Numbered from the stretch's first letter, positions 31,157 through 43,190 are shown. The stretch: 64,000 nucleotides of DNA from Euclidia mi (GCA_944739405.2 OX123191.2:2708830-2772829); one strand, 5' to 3'. A program made the numbers and translations. The notes: generated by a model from the sequence alone, not told the origin.

Positions 31157-33189
31157 TTGTTTTTAAACTTATTTTAGGTACCTATACCTGTGGTAAAACT
31201 AGTGGCACTTAATAGCTAAAGGAGATTCCTATGATTATTAGCAAAATAGATCATATTACCAGAAAAATATTCAACACTATTAGTGGTATCGTTGGGAATG
31301 TCAAATAAATGACGTCGTCACGTCGCCGTGTCGTGTAGTTGGTAACAATGTATATTTTATTCCGTGCTTTTAATAGTTTCAGGTGCATGCCTTTTTTGGT
31401 TCCCCTCGCTATTTTATTTACAACTGTACTTCTGCCGTATAGCGAATCCGTCGAGTCCAAGAATCTGCCCAATCCACGAATCTGTCGAGTTGGGAATCTG
31501 CCGAATCACGAATCTGTCCAATCCAGAATCTGTCGTATACCGAACAAGCGATTCGTCTTAACCTATTGTGACAACCCTACCAAAATAGGTAACAAATTTA
31601 CTAGCTCTTAAGAAGCTTTGACTCTGTTAGGTTTATTTACTCATGTGCCGTGACCGTGGTCTGGACGAGGTGTCACATGCTTACGTGCATACGTGCTTGC
31701 TTGCATACCTACTTGCATGCGTGCGTAGACGCGTAAAGATTCCATCGCGACACTATGTAACCTTTCATGTAACGTTTATAAAGATGCGTTGAACTAAACT
31801 ATATAATTAGATACTTTTATGATTCGTACGTATATTCAGACGATCATTAAATCTTCTTCAGACAACATCAAATTGTAACTAGAATGTGTTTTATGCGCAC
31901 AAATTTAATAGGTATTCAAAATGTAGCTGTATTCAAATAGCCGCATCGGATATGGTTGCAAGAATACTACATTTGTGCTAGACTACTGTTTCTACTAAAA
32001 ATAGAGGCTGGACCAGACCGTATATATTTAGTTTGCACTATTTGGAATTTGCGTGAGTGAGTTCTCCATTTATATTTCAGTGATGTTTATTGGCGGATGG
32101 TTACGCAATGTTAGAATTCTGACCAAAATTCTGCTCTTCTAGTAGCTACATAGTTCATTAACAGAGTCATAATAAGTTGTTATTTGATGGTCTTTAAATC
32201 TTTTTGAGGCCTTAAGCTGCTTTAATAACACACATACATAATGTCTTGCTCATTTTCAATTTTGGTGTCTTCCGTCTACCAAATGAAAAAAGTTTTTATA
32301 ACATTCAGAGAGTAACACACACGTACATTACAATTAGAATTTTATAATCTTTCATTATTACGTCCAGCCTTATTATTCGATTCATTGGAAGCCTTTGCTC
32401 AAAGAATGATAGCTTACGATTTGGCTTTGTAAAGAAAAATAAAAGTCACGAATGAACAGATAAGACATGGAATATTATCTTCAATATAAATGAATATTAA
32501 AGTATCTACGTTGCTATACTAAATCAATAATCACAAGTCAGCAACACTTTTTAATAACGCATTAATGCAAAAGAACAATTTTAAGCGAACTTTAGCATTA
32601 TGCACCAAAATAATACATGCAAAGTTATAGTGTAATATAATGTAAATAAATCATTTTGATTGATGCGACTTACTCACGTGCGAAACAGGGGTGCATTGTA
32701 ACTTGCCCTTATATGGGATGGTATAAATTATAGAAAACAGCGTTTTGGTGAAAATATAATTATTATTGTGTTGTGACGTGAAGAAAAAGTAAAGGGACTT
32801 AATCTTCTTATTTAAATATTTTTTATTAAAAATTGTTTGTCAACATTTGAAGAACTATATGTGTCTACGAATGAATAGGTCTTGCACTTAATATAATAGG
32901 CTATTAAAATTTTCTATCTGCATATCTATTACAAAGGCGAAGGGATAATGAAGATGAAAAAAAAATCACTCTACTGATAACTAACTACTTCTTTTTTTTC
33001 CGCGGTCACCAATCCAAGTGTCGAGCTGTGCAAGGGATGCCTCACTTTGCAGATCTATTACGTATGGCAAGCTAAGTCACACTATGAGAACTTGTGGAGT
33101 AATACTAATATTAATAAATAGGCTATCAATTTTTCACAAAAATGGACACGCCAACGAATTCTAGTTAATTAATAGATGCTACTAATACA
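31157..33189. other. No recognisable gene; one minisatellite
   Basis: AT-rich with short frames that show no family resemblance. It contains a minisatellite at 31443-31541 and a patch of TGCATGCG/ACGTGC alternations near 31677-31730. Confidence 0.5.
31443..31541. repeat. ~16-bp minisatellite, six units
   Basis: Degenerate tandem units built on CGAATCTGTCSARTCCA, each 15-17 bases, such as CGAATCCGTCGAGTCCA and GAATCTGCCGAATCA. Confidence 0.7.
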
Positions 33190-33438
33190 TTTTTTTTTAC
33201 ATTCACACAACCCCATCTAGTCCCAAACTAAGCAGAGCTTGTACTATGGGTACTAGATAATGGATAAACATACATATGTATATATTTTTTTGTTAATACA
33301 TACATATTTTACATAGAAACACCCAGACCAAGACAAACATCCATGTTCATGCACACAAATGTTTGACTTGAGCGGGAATCGACCCCGCGACCTTCGACGT
33401 AGCAGTCGCTTACACTCTCGCTACGCCAACCAGCCGTC
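33190..33438 (-). mobile_element. tRNA-derived SINE (family B), second copy
   Basis: Same family as 29715-29992: CTAAGCAGAGCTTGTACTAT, ACACCCAGACCAAGA and a tRNA-like head ending GCCAACCAGCCGTC. The B box is altered (GGTCGATTCCC). Confidence 0.75.
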
Positions 33439-33928
33439 TCATTTTAATAAGTGTTTTTTGTTACATGTCTAAAACCACTCACATTTTCAATAAATGTTAT
33501 CTGGAGGACATATCTTATTACCTTTGTGATAAATCCAACAGCGCACGACACCGCTATATTACTAAATTGTACCACACCCGTTACATAAAAGTCAGTCAGT
33601 CGCAAGACGAGATCCCTTTGCGTCCTGTCCCCAATATTCGGCAACATTTTAAACTTATAATAATAACGGAATTCACCCCGGATTAATTGTGTTATTCTTG
33701 TGCTAAGATCCTTTTTATCTCCAGCCATATGTAAGTAATATGTTGGCACATGGCTTTCGATGTTTATATTGTTCCTGTTATAATAGCTCTGGTATTTTAT
33801 CGCTTGTTCAAAGAGCGGATTGGAGACGCCTGTCGATACAATTTTGATAATTTTTTAAGTTTGTTTTGATAAACTTTGGGATTGTGAGTCTCGGGGCTCT
33901 ATATCGATAGCAGTATGTGAACTTGAGT
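33439..33928. other. Unassigned; 101-codon frame on minus strand
   Basis: The minus-strand frame 33749-33444 reads YYLHMAGDKKDLSTRITQL and upstream codons extend it slightly. The GDKKDL..RI pattern is faintly like a segment of LINE reverse transcriptases, but there is not enough to call it. Confidence 0.25.
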
Positions 33929-34172
33929 GGTGACGGATTAAGAATGCGGAATTTCACCACCCCATATCATCCCATGGATGTCGATGGTGATGGTGTCGTA
34001 AGAGCCGACAGAAGGAGCTATTATCCAGAGAACAGCACTGTAAGAGAAGGAAAACTTGATACAAACCGTATACCAACCCGTTTGGCCAGCGTGGTATAGT
34101 AGGCCAATTCCTCCTTTCAAAGGAGAGGCCTAATCCAGCAGTAGACTGTTAAAGGCTGATGCTGATGATGTG
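33929..34172 (+). mobile_element. LINE 3' end (family F)
   Basis: Begins GTGACGGATTAAGAATGCGG, carries GTAAGAGAAGGAAAACTTGA and ends GCTGATGCTGATGATG. It is the closest in extent to 2148-2375, with an extra 18-base stretch (GATGTCGATGGTGATGGT) near 33976. Confidence 0.6.
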
Positions 34173-34197
34173 AACTTGAAATGAAAGTATATTGTGA

Positions 34198-34378
34198 CTG
34201 CACCGTGGGCGTAGTGGTTTAGACGGCTGCCTCACCGCTTGACACTACGTGGAGAGTCAACTTCAATCCCTATTCGAGACAACGCTTTGCGTGATCCATA
34301 ATTTTTTTTTTCGAGTCTTGCTGCACTCTGTGTCCGTGGGTTGCATGTTTGTAAAGCTCCCCACGACACAGGATTTAA
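34198..34378 (+). mobile_element. tRNA-like SINE (family C)
   Basis: Head GTGGGCGTAGTGGTTTAGAC, a degenerate B box, then CGTGATCCATAATTT, GTGTCCGTGGGTTGC and AAGCTCCCCACGACACAGG. A relative is at 49855-50030. Confidence 0.55.
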
Positions 34379-34460
34379 ATCATTTTTATAGGATGACTCC
34401 TACAATAGGGTTAACCCTATTGCAGGAGTCATCCTATAAAAATAAATATTAAGGAAGATA
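34379..34460. repeat. Hairpin repeat, copy 1, bordering palindrome 2
   Basis: An 82-bp direct repeat (second copy 36650-36732) whose core is a palindrome centred on GGGTTAACCC with arms ATAGGATGACTCC and GGAGTCATCCTAT. It is followed in both copies by AATAAATATTAAGGAAGATA. The left palindrome arm begins right after it. Confidence 0.85.
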
Positions 34461-36657
34461 TATATTTTGGAACTATGTTTGAAGGCGTATGTTTTAATTA
34501 AGAACACGAAGTTTTCTTTTTCCACCATTGTCGTATACCCGTAGTCTAGTAAGCTTCAGTATCGATTTTCCGAAAGGTATTTGGAGCTAACAGTTCAGTA
34601 CCCGATTGCCAAAAGGTTAAAAAACGGTATATATTCGTATAGAATATAAACTGTCCGACTCATTTCATCGACTATACATTGCATATAAAAATAAATATTA
34701 TGTGTATTTATCACCCTCAGTATACTTATATATTACAGTATGAGATGAAATTGAATAATTAATAAACACAAAAAAAAACAGTAATGTAACCTTGTATTCA
34801 AAACCAGAAAACGATGTTCTCAGAAACTTCAAGGGTAGTTCTGTTGTCCTTTATCATCTAATAGTAACAGATATTTTCAAGCTCTTGGCTACCCAAGAGC
34901 CGTAACGATTGTCATAAATATTCATATGACAAATATGATAACCGGTTTAATGTGCCAAGACTTGTCGATATAAACAACCGGAATTTATAACATGCCTCAC
35001 TTCATTGACGTTTTATTGATGCAGTGAATAAATGCTGAGAGGAAATGGCTGAGAAAACGGTTCATATGCTATGTGGCTATAACTTTGGCCATCGGATTTT
35101 GATGGAGTTGAATATATGGCAGTCATTCCATTTGTTTTAAAGGACTGTAAGTTGGAAATTGATATGAATGTTCAGTTTGATTTAAGAGACGGTGTTTCAA
35201 GTTTGAGTATTTATTTTATCACTTGCTGGCATGTTTGTGAAGCCCCACACGACATGCGATTTCTAAAAAGGGCGATTATCTTTATACAAAAATTATTCGC
35301 TACCATAAACCAAGTATGATATCTAATAAAACGCTTAGTATATTAAAAATTAAAGCAAATCATTTTACCAGCTAGGAATGTACGATCTTCACTGAGTTTA
35401 TAACAACGTAGGCATAAACTATAACAAGTCACCCATATATCTACAAATTGACCCTTCTACATTCTTGTGTAAGACTACACATGCGAATGCCATAATAAAA
35501 TGAATTTATGACATTGGAAATCCGTAGACCGTTTGGGACGTATTGTAAATATCAAAAAATTTGTTCTAGGTCCCGTGTTAATAAGATTTTGAAGGCTTAT
35601 GGGGGATGTTGCAGACATTATCGATAATATGAACTAGAATAAAGCAATAAACTGGTCTTGTTATTGTAGGCAAGGACAAAAAAAATGTTTGGTTAACCGA
35701 ATATTGGTTTTGAGATTGTTTCCTAGGAATTCAATAATACCACCGGTAAATTTTCTATTTCGATAGAGAATGGCGACCACTTGTGTCTAGTTATTGTGTT
35801 TTGGGTCTAAATAGATTCTGTTTTCAATAACGGAGTTGCGCTGCCTCCTAATTGGGTAATGGTTTAAGTTCTCGCAAATGCTTGTACACGAATGTATTGG
35901 TACACATATGCAGTTAATTTTAGTATTCGCAGTGATACAGTTTGCATGTGCTTATTGTTTGTGTAGTCTGTTGTTTTTTTTTTGTAGTCTCACGCCTGTA
36001 TCCCCGAAGGGGTAGGCAGAGGTGTAAATATTACACCCAGATTTCGCAATAAATTTTTAGGTCTCACGTAATAGGGGGCGAGCCTATTGCCGTTACCAGG
36101 CACAACACCAGACTGCGGGCTGCTACTGAGTATTCGGAAAAACCCAGTAACACTTTTGCCAACCCGGAAATCAAACCCGGGACCTCCGATCAGCAGTCGC
36201 ATACGCTATCCACTGGACCACGGATGCAATCAGTATTGTTTGTGTTTCATATTAATTTAACTTACACCTACATGCCGTTTACATAATAATATAAGATGGC
36301 TGAAAATAAATACGCACCACATAATCATAGATATCCATGACAGAGGGGCATGAGTATTTAATGTTGTCTCCAAATTTTCGATCAAGCTAAGCAATTAATT
36401 ACGCAGGTAACTTCGAAAAGTTAGTAACGTGCACCATGCAGTGGCTTCGAATATTTCACTCTCCGCACTGATTTATCGAAATTAAAGATTCTGCCACCAC
36501 ATTACATGCTCATATATACATGCAGCCTGTAGGTAACAATTATTTGTTTACTATTTACGTAAATAATGTTAAGCGTGCATTGAATCTAAGCCTTAAGCAA
36601 ATACCTTTACTTACCGAGGTGAGAGGTCAGATTTACTAAGCTATAATTGATCATTTT
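34460..36657 (+). repeat. Left arm of 4.7-kb palindrome
   Basis: Matched in reverse orientation by 36972-39154. Inner coordinates sum to about 73,629 (35990 with 37639, 35116 with 38513); outer ones drift by about 15 because of indels. The arm contains a family A SINE (35972-36229, minus) and no recognisable gene. The same 82-bp hairpin repeat stands on both sides of it. Confidence 0.9.
35972..36229 (-). mobile_element. tRNA-derived SINE (family A, head 2)
   Basis: On the minus strand the head reads CATCCGTGGTCCAGTGGATA, a good A box, with B box GGTTTGATTTCC, then the common family A body and the CAGGCGTGAG end with an A-rich tail. Its mirror copy is 37400-37657. Confidence 0.75.
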
Positions 36658-36732
36658 TTATAGGATGACTCCTGCAATAGGGTTAACCCTATTGTAGGAG
36701 TCATCCTATAAAAATAAATATTAAGGAAGATA
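36650..36732. repeat. Hairpin repeat, copy 2, in the palindrome spacer
   Basis: Same as 34379-34460 except that the two asymmetric core positions are exchanged (CTCCTGCAAT...ATTGTAGGAG instead of CTCCTACAAT...ATTGCAGGAG), making its core the exact reverse complement of copy 1 while the flanks keep direct orientation. Confidence 0.85.
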
Positions 36733-36742
36733 ATTAAAATAA

Positions 36743-36950
36743 TCTTTTATTTATAGGCTCACGCCTGTATCCCCGGAGTAGGCAGAGGTGTAATATTACA
36801 CCCACATTTTGCCATGATCTTTTAGATCCCAGACTCCGTGCTGCTACTGAGAATTCGGAAAAACTCAGAAACACTTTTGTCCGACCCGGGAATCGAACCC
36901 GGGACCTCCGATCAGCAGGCGCATACGCTAGCCACTGGACCACGGAGGCA
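36743..36950 (-). mobile_element. tRNA-derived SINE (family A, head 2), internally deleted
   Basis: The minus-strand head is GCCTCCGTGGTCCAGTGG with B box GGTTCGATTCCC. The body lacks the AATGTGCCCGG...CCCCTATTACG segment. It lies in the spacer of palindrome 2. Confidence 0.75.
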
Positions 36951-36971
36951 GCCTCATTATTATATTATCAC

Positions 36972-39154
36972 AAAATGATCTATTATAGCTTAGTAAATCT
37001 GACCTCTCACCTCGGTAAGTAAAGGTATTTGCTTAAGGCTTAGATTCAATGCACGCTTAACATTATTTACGTAAATAGTAAACAAATAATTGTTACCTAC
37101 AGGCTGCATGTATATATGAGCATGTAATGTGGTGGCAGAATCTTTAATTTCGATAAATCAGTGCGGAGAGTGAAATATTCGAAGCCACTGCATGGTGCAC
37201 GTTACTAACTTTTCGAAGTTACCTGCGTAATTAATTGCTTAGCTTGATCGAAAATTTGGAGACAACATTAAATACTCATGCCCCTCTGTCATGGATATCT
37301 ATGATTATGTGGTGCGTATTTATTTTCAGCCATCTTATATTATTATGTAAACGGCATGTAGGTGTAAGTTAAATTAATATGAAACACAAACAATACTGAT
37401 TGCATCCGTGGTCCAGTGGATAGCGTATGCGACTGCTGATCGGAGGTCCCGGGTTTGATTTCCGGGTTGGCAAAAGTGTTACTGGGTTTTTCCGAATACT
37501 CAGTAGCAGCCCGCAGTCTGGTGTTGTGCCTGGTAACGGCAATAGGCTCGCCCCCTATTACGTGGGACCTAAAAATTTATTGCGAAATCTGGGTGTAATA
37601 TTTACACCTCTGCCTACCCCTTCGGGGATACAGGCGTGAGACTACAAAAAAAAAACAACAGACTACACAAACAATAAGCACATGCAAACTGTATCACTGC
37701 GAATACTAAAATTAACTGCATATGTGTACCAATACATTCGTGTACAAGCATTTGCGAGAACTTAAACCATTACCCAATTAGGAGGCAGCGCAACTCCGTT
37801 ATTGAAAACAGAATCTATTTAGACCCAAAACACAATAACTAGACACAAGTGGTCGCCATTCTCTATCGAAATAGAAAATTTACCGGTGGTATTATTGAAT
37901 TCCTAGGAAACAATCTCAAAACCAATATTCGGTTAACCAAACATGTTTTTTGTCCTTGCCTACAATAACAAGACCAGTTTATTGCTTTATTCTAGTTCAT
38001 ATTATCGATAATGTCTGCAACATCCCCCATAAGCCTTCAAAATCTTATTAACACGGGACCTAGAACAAATTTTTTGATATTTACAATACGTCCCAAACGG
38101 TCTACGGATTTCCAATGTCATAAATTCATTTTATTATGGCATTCGCATGTGTAGTCTTACACAAGAATGTAGAAGGGTCAATTTGTAGATATATGGGTGA
38201 CTTGTTATAGTTTATGCCTACGTTGTTATAAACTCAGTGAAGATCGTACATTCCTAGCTGGTAAAATGATTTGCTTTAATTTTTAATATACTAAGCGTTT
38301 TATTAGATATCATACTTGGTTTATGGTAGCGAATAATTTTTGTATAAAGATAATCGCCCTTTTTAGAAATCGCATGTCGTGTGGGGCTTCACAAACATGC
38401 CAGCAAGTGATAAAATAAATACTCAAACTTGAAACACCGTCTCTTAAATCAAACTGAACATTCATATCAATTTCCAACTTACAGTCCTTTAAAACAAATG
38501 GAATGACTGCCATATATTCAACTCCATCAAAATCCGATGGCCAAAGTTATAGCCACATAGCATATGAACCGTTTTCTCAGCCATTTCCTCTCAGCATTTA
38601 TTCACTGCATCAATAAAACGTCAATGAAGTGAGGCATGTTATAAATTCCGGTTGTTTATATCGACAAGTCTTGGCACATTAAACCGGTTATCATATTTGT
38701 CATATGAATATTTATGACAATCGTTACGACTCTTGGGTAGCCAAGAGCTTGAAAATATCTGTTACTATTAGATGATAAAGGACAACAGAACTACCCTTGA
38801 AGTTTCTGAGAACATCGTTTTCTGGTTTTGAATACAAGGTTACATTACTGTTTTTTTTGTGTTTATTATCTCATACTGTAATATATAAGTATACTGAGGG
38901 TGATAAATACACATAATATTTATTTTTATATGCAATGTATAGTCGATGAAATGAGTCGGACAGTTTATATTCTATACGAATATATACCGTTTTTTAACCT
39001 TTTGGCAATCGGGTACTGAACTGTTAGCTCCAAATACCTTTCGGAAAATCGATACTGAAGCTTACTAGACTACGGGTATACGACAATGGTGGAAAAAGAA
39101 AACTTCGTGTTCTTAATTAAAACATACGCCTTCAAACATAGTTCCAAAATATAT
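36972..39154 (-). repeat. Right arm of 4.7-kb palindrome
   Basis: Reverse complement of 34460-36657 with scattered base differences, for example GAGTCGTAACG against GAGCCGTAACG. Homology stops at AAAATATAT near 39154; the hairpin repeat is not found at this outer edge. Confidence 0.9.
37400..37657 (+). mobile_element. tRNA-derived SINE (family A, head 2), mirror copy
   Basis: Inverted duplicate of 35972-36229 in the right arm of palindrome 2. Confidence 0.75.
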
Positions 39155-40227
39155 TCTTAGTCACTCACAGAAATGTGTAAGGATTCTTAGTTTAAGCATT
39201 AAAAAGATTTGATATACTAAAAAACCTAACATGCATGCATGTATTCTGACAATGTTACATCACATCCGTTTTTTGAGCAATCCCGTAGAAACTTAACGCC
39301 TTCATCCTAGTATTAAGTATATTCATATTACACAACATGGTTGTTATCCCCGTGATCATCAAATTGTATAATAAGTAGTCTAAGCTCTAGTCCCAAAGCA
39401 CAATTCGCTCAATAAAAGCCTTTACTAAAATGCTGACAAAGAAATCCACGACTGTACTTTTTAGGATTTGTTTCCACCCCTAATAGGACTCGAACCGGAG
39501 CAGATAAAGATATTTTGCATAATTTTCTCGTTCGTATTGAAACAAAAGGGTATAATCCCTAAAAATCCTTTTATTCTGAGCTGATACGCGTGGAATTATT
39601 TTATTGCTATGAAAATGACTGACATTAATACGGCCATACGGCGGTGACTTTTTAAGCCATGAAATTTAACTCGTGATAATAGCCTTATCATGTTATGCAA
39701 CCGACGGCTCTACGTTTTAAAAAGATTTTGAATATAGTTGCTAAGCTGAGCTAAAGATTTTGAATATAGTTGCTAAGCTGAGCTACTGATGGCCGAACTT
39801 AACGTATATTGTTACTAACTAATGTATTTATGTTATAATATCATCTACTGCATACTGTTGCGTGTAGTACAAAATTGTAGCGATAGCTGTAACGCTAGTG
39901 GCATCTATCCCACAGTGATGAAAATACAAATACTAGCGACATCTAACAGACACCGAGATAACAACTACTAATACTGATAACGACTGAAGAGGCCGAATCA
40001 TGCTATAATAATATGCACTCGGTTTTTTCAACTATTACAATAAATAATAAGAAAAAAACAAAGCGAATATAAAAACTTAAAAATCGGATCAAAAATGTTA
40101 ACTAGGTATAATTTAGTTTCTTTTTTATAAAAAAAAGAACCGCCTTCAAAAAATCGACTCACTGAAAAGTACGAAATAATTTTTACATACCTACGCTAAT
40201 CCTCTCAAATTTCCTTTCGAATTTCTC
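39155..40227. other. No gene; one 32-bp tandem duplication
   Basis: AT-rich, no supported coding region. A 32-base unit starting AAAGATTTTGAATATAGTTG occurs twice in perfect tandem at 39721-39752 and 39753-39784. Confidence 0.6.
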
Positions 40228-40621
40228 CCATAAAGTAATTACTATATTAAACTAAATACTTAGTTTTTGAAGTCGGTGCCAAACCAAATCCCTCTAAAAG
40301 CCTATTGTTTGGTCATCCTTTCCAAACCAGCGCATTCAATCTACATAATACTTACAGCCCAAAATAGCTAAGAAGTATATTTAATTATATAATTAAGCAT
40401 TTATTTCATACTTTTTATACATTTTATATATTTGTTGCTTTTTAGAGTATATAGGCCGATTTATTAAAATTTTTATTAATTCAGATATTTTTTGTGGCTT
40501 TATTGATTTGATAAATTCGTCGTATTATTTTCTCTGTTTGCCAGTATTTTTTTTGTTTTTGTTGGTTTGGCACCGACTTCAAAAACTAAGTATTTAGTTT
40601 AATATAGTAATTACTTTATGG
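40228..40621. mobile_element. 394-bp MITE with perfect 60-bp TIRs
   Basis: The left end 40228-40287 starts CCATAAAGTAATTACTATAT and finishes GTCGGTGCCAAACCAA; the right end 40562-40621 is its exact reverse complement over 60 bases. The interior is AT-rich with no long frame. No target duplication is evident. Perfect identity of the ends suggests recent activity or recent duplication. Confidence 0.85.
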
Positions 40622-40825
40622 CCTTTAAAGGCCAATGCTATGTTGTTTTGAGTGGGATCAAATCCCTAGAAAGCATGGCTTTAAGTGATATTGACTCGCA
40701 CAAATTACTCAACTATCCCCACGACAACAGAGCCTTATCTGAAATGACAAGAATGAGAAATAATTTCTCGCATTAGATTTTGTCACCGACTTCCTTTGTT
40801 TTTTGTTAATCGCAGAGACATAGTC

Positions 40826-40872
40826 ACGTACACACGTACACACACACATAAACACACACACGCGCGCGCGCG
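40826..40872. repeat. AC and CG simple repeats
   Basis: ACACACGTACACACACAC followed by ACACGCGCGCGCGCG. Confidence 0.8.
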
Positions 40873-40875
40873 GTC

Positions 40876-41192
40876 GGTTAAAATACTAAAACTTTCTCCT
40901 AAGTTTAACAAATACCTTTTTTTCTGAAAACCGCATAAAAATCGGTTCCGCCAAACTCGAGTTAATCGCGGGCAACGTTACATATATACGGGTTAAACTC
41001 AGAACCTTCTTTTTTTGAAGTCGGTTAAGGGCCTTAAACCTTCTCCTAAATGTCACAAATACTTTTCTGAAAACTGCATCAAAATCGGTTCAGCCAAACG
41101 TGAGATAATCGCGGACAAACATACATACATAGATACATACATACATACATACAGGTCAAACTGAGAACCTCCTTTTTTTGAAGTCGGTTAAC
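40876..41192 (+). repeat. Two tandem units of a GAAGTCGGTTA-ended repeat
   Basis: Units of about 150 bp (to ~41028, then to 41192) both contain CTTTCTCCTAA/CTTCTCCTAA, AAATCGGTTC.GCCAAAC and GATAATCGCGG-type phrases and both end CTTTTTTTGAAGTCGGTTA. The second includes a CATA tetranucleotide run (41124-41152). A related end is found at 13938. Confidence 0.6.
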
Positions 41193-41998
41193 AAGTATTA
41201 ATCAACAACCGTCAGAACATAGTCTGGGCATGATCACCTGTTGTGATCAGAGAATCTTCATTCGGATGGAGAGAAAACAATAACCTGATTCACCAGTAAA
41301 TTAACTGGTCAGTTGGTACAGTGGTTAATGGCACTGACTTATTAGTCGACGGTTCTGGTTTTAATACTCAACCATAATTTTGCTTGCGCTTCGTCTTGGT
41401 GTATTTATTAAAAGTTAATGGTTTTTTGAGAATCTGTTGATTGGCATGTCTATACACATCATAAAATAAAGTCCTCTTTTCTTCTTGTCTGTCTGTAAAA
41501 ACGAGATAAACTCAGAAACTACTTAACAATTTTTTGTACGGTTTTCACTAATAGACAGTGTGATTCCTGGGTAAGTTCAGGTATAAAATTCAAGCGGGCA
41601 GAACGTTGAGGTATAAATCTAAACATAAAAATTATAAAAACACCCCATCTACACCATTTTTTCTATTCTATACCCAATGTGCGTGAGTTCGAAACATAAA
41701 GAAGAAGCGCGAACATTTAGCCAGCATTACTGATAATAACTCACTGCTTGTATTTACTGGCTAGATGCGTGAAATGATAAATGTTTGTTCTAACTGTATT
41801 GGCTGACTAGCTAAGTTTTTCCTTGTTTAAAAGTAGTGAACAAGCACTAGGCATGGATGGAATGTTATTTTGATTTAGTGCGGCTTTGCGCACTTAACCT
41901 TTACTTTATGGAACCCTTTTTAGAATTTATTAAGTCTAAGTATTAATAGGCGTTGCAGTACTGTCACCTACTAAATCTTATTGTGGAATTATACTATG
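41193..41998. other. No gene; possible SINE and Helitron scraps
   Basis: A tRNA-like head may start near 41312 (GGTACAGTGGTTAATGG). The segment 41455-41600 includes CTGTCTGTAAAAACGAG and AACTACTTAACAATTTTTTG, which resemble interior Helitron phrases. No coding region is supported. Confidence 0.35.
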
Positions 41999-42350
41999 GA
42001 GGACCCATCCAATATGCACAACTTATTTTATTATTCAGTTTAACCAGATTTCAGAGAATAGGTATTAAATTTTTCCTCAGACCAACTGCCGTCTAACTAC
42101 CGCAACCCAAAGGGATAATCCAATATTCCATAGATTAAACCAGTATTAAATTCTTAGGGACTGACTTCAAACACAACATACCGACCAAAGAACTTCATGA
42201 CTACCGCCACCAAAGCCGTAACAAGCTCTCCGAGGCACGGGCGGGCGGTAATTAATAATTTTGATCCACATATAACATCAAGATTATTGAAACCGATACC
42301 CTCTGCATGGCATGCAGTTGATTCCTCCACTAGGCTATCGGTGCCTATGT
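41999..42350 (-). mobile_element. tRNA-derived SINE (family D), degenerate
   Basis: The minus strand has GGCACCGATAGCCTAGTGGA, a weak B box, GGGCCTCGGAGAGC-like and CAGTCGTAAAGG-like phrases, and a TCTGGTTAAACTG end. It is related to 62791-63161 and 61412-61733 but the most diverged of the three. Confidence 0.5.
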
Positions 42351-43000
42351 GACATAATAAAACGATATATTCAGAAAATTCAGCGCAAATATAGATAATT
42401 ATGTTTTTAAAATGGATAAAATTATAAATTTGCTAGAGAGTTTGAATTATTCCTGATAATTAATTAGCCACGGCATAAAGTGTGTTGCAAATATAAAAAG
42501 AAAGACACTGGTATAAGGACATAATAAGGAAAATCAACGAGCTAAGCTTGTATTTAATCACAAACTCACCTACTCTAGAATAGTTCATAATGCAATAGAT
42601 AATTAATGTTTCACTCAAGTACAGAGTAACGAGAAAACAAGGAGGAAATAGCTTATTATTGTTCAAAGGCACTCGCCAAGTGTCCTGTATTTATAAAGGC
42701 TTTAAATGAAATAATATGTTTCAACGCCCACAAATTACAGTTTCATTCAATGGAACTAAAAAACCGACACAGTCGAATAAGTTTCCTGAGACAAATTAGT
42801 TTCGTAAATAAAATATGCTTTAAAATGATTACGAGGTTAAGTCATACATTTTAAATATATGACATTTTATTGTTTATTTTTTTATTATTTTTAACATATT
42901 GTTTACAACATGTATTTTACCATGTATTAGCATGTAAAGTTGTGAGTACGATGGGGGCATTATTAAACATTTAAACAAATAGCTGACATGCTTCTGCATA
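42351..43000. other. No recognisable gene
   Basis: AT-rich. On the minus strand a TATAAATA box (42688-42695) lies about 105 bases upstream of an ATG (42588) that is followed after 19 coding bases by G/GTGAGT, but nothing downstream supports a gene. Confidence 0.4.
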
Positions 43001-43099
43001 CACCTTCTGATGGCGTGGAGGCATAGTGATACAGATCGTGCTGGTTCCCACAATCAAGATTGAGCCGTACGATTGTTGAATGCGGGCCATCAGAAGGTG
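43001..43099. mobile_element. ~99-bp MITE-like inverted repeat
   Basis: CACCTTCTGATGGC at the left and GCCATCAGAAGGTG at the right are perfect inverted 14-mers. A second inner pair (CACAATC...GATTGTTG) suggests an extended hairpin. No target duplication seen. Confidence 0.55.
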
Positions 43100-43149
43100 A
43101 ACGGATTTTAATGCGCTTTTTTTATAGATGATTCGAGAGGTAGGTTTAT

Positions 43150-43190
43150 TATGTATAATTGACGCGGGCGAAGTCGCTGGCGATGTCTAG
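43150..43190 (+). mobile_element. Helitron-like 3' end fragment
   Basis: GACGCGGGCGAAGTCGCTGG followed by CGATGTCTAG and T has the GC stem and CTAG-T end of a Helitron. No matching 5' end was located. Confidence 0.35.

Noticed and set aside
31443..31541. CRISPR-like repeat array
   Set aside because: Units are tandem, degenerate and without unique spacers, in an evident insect nuclear context.
33444..33749. 101-codon minus-strand frame as a LINE fragment
   Set aside because: Only a vague GDKKDL..RI pattern; not enough to assign.
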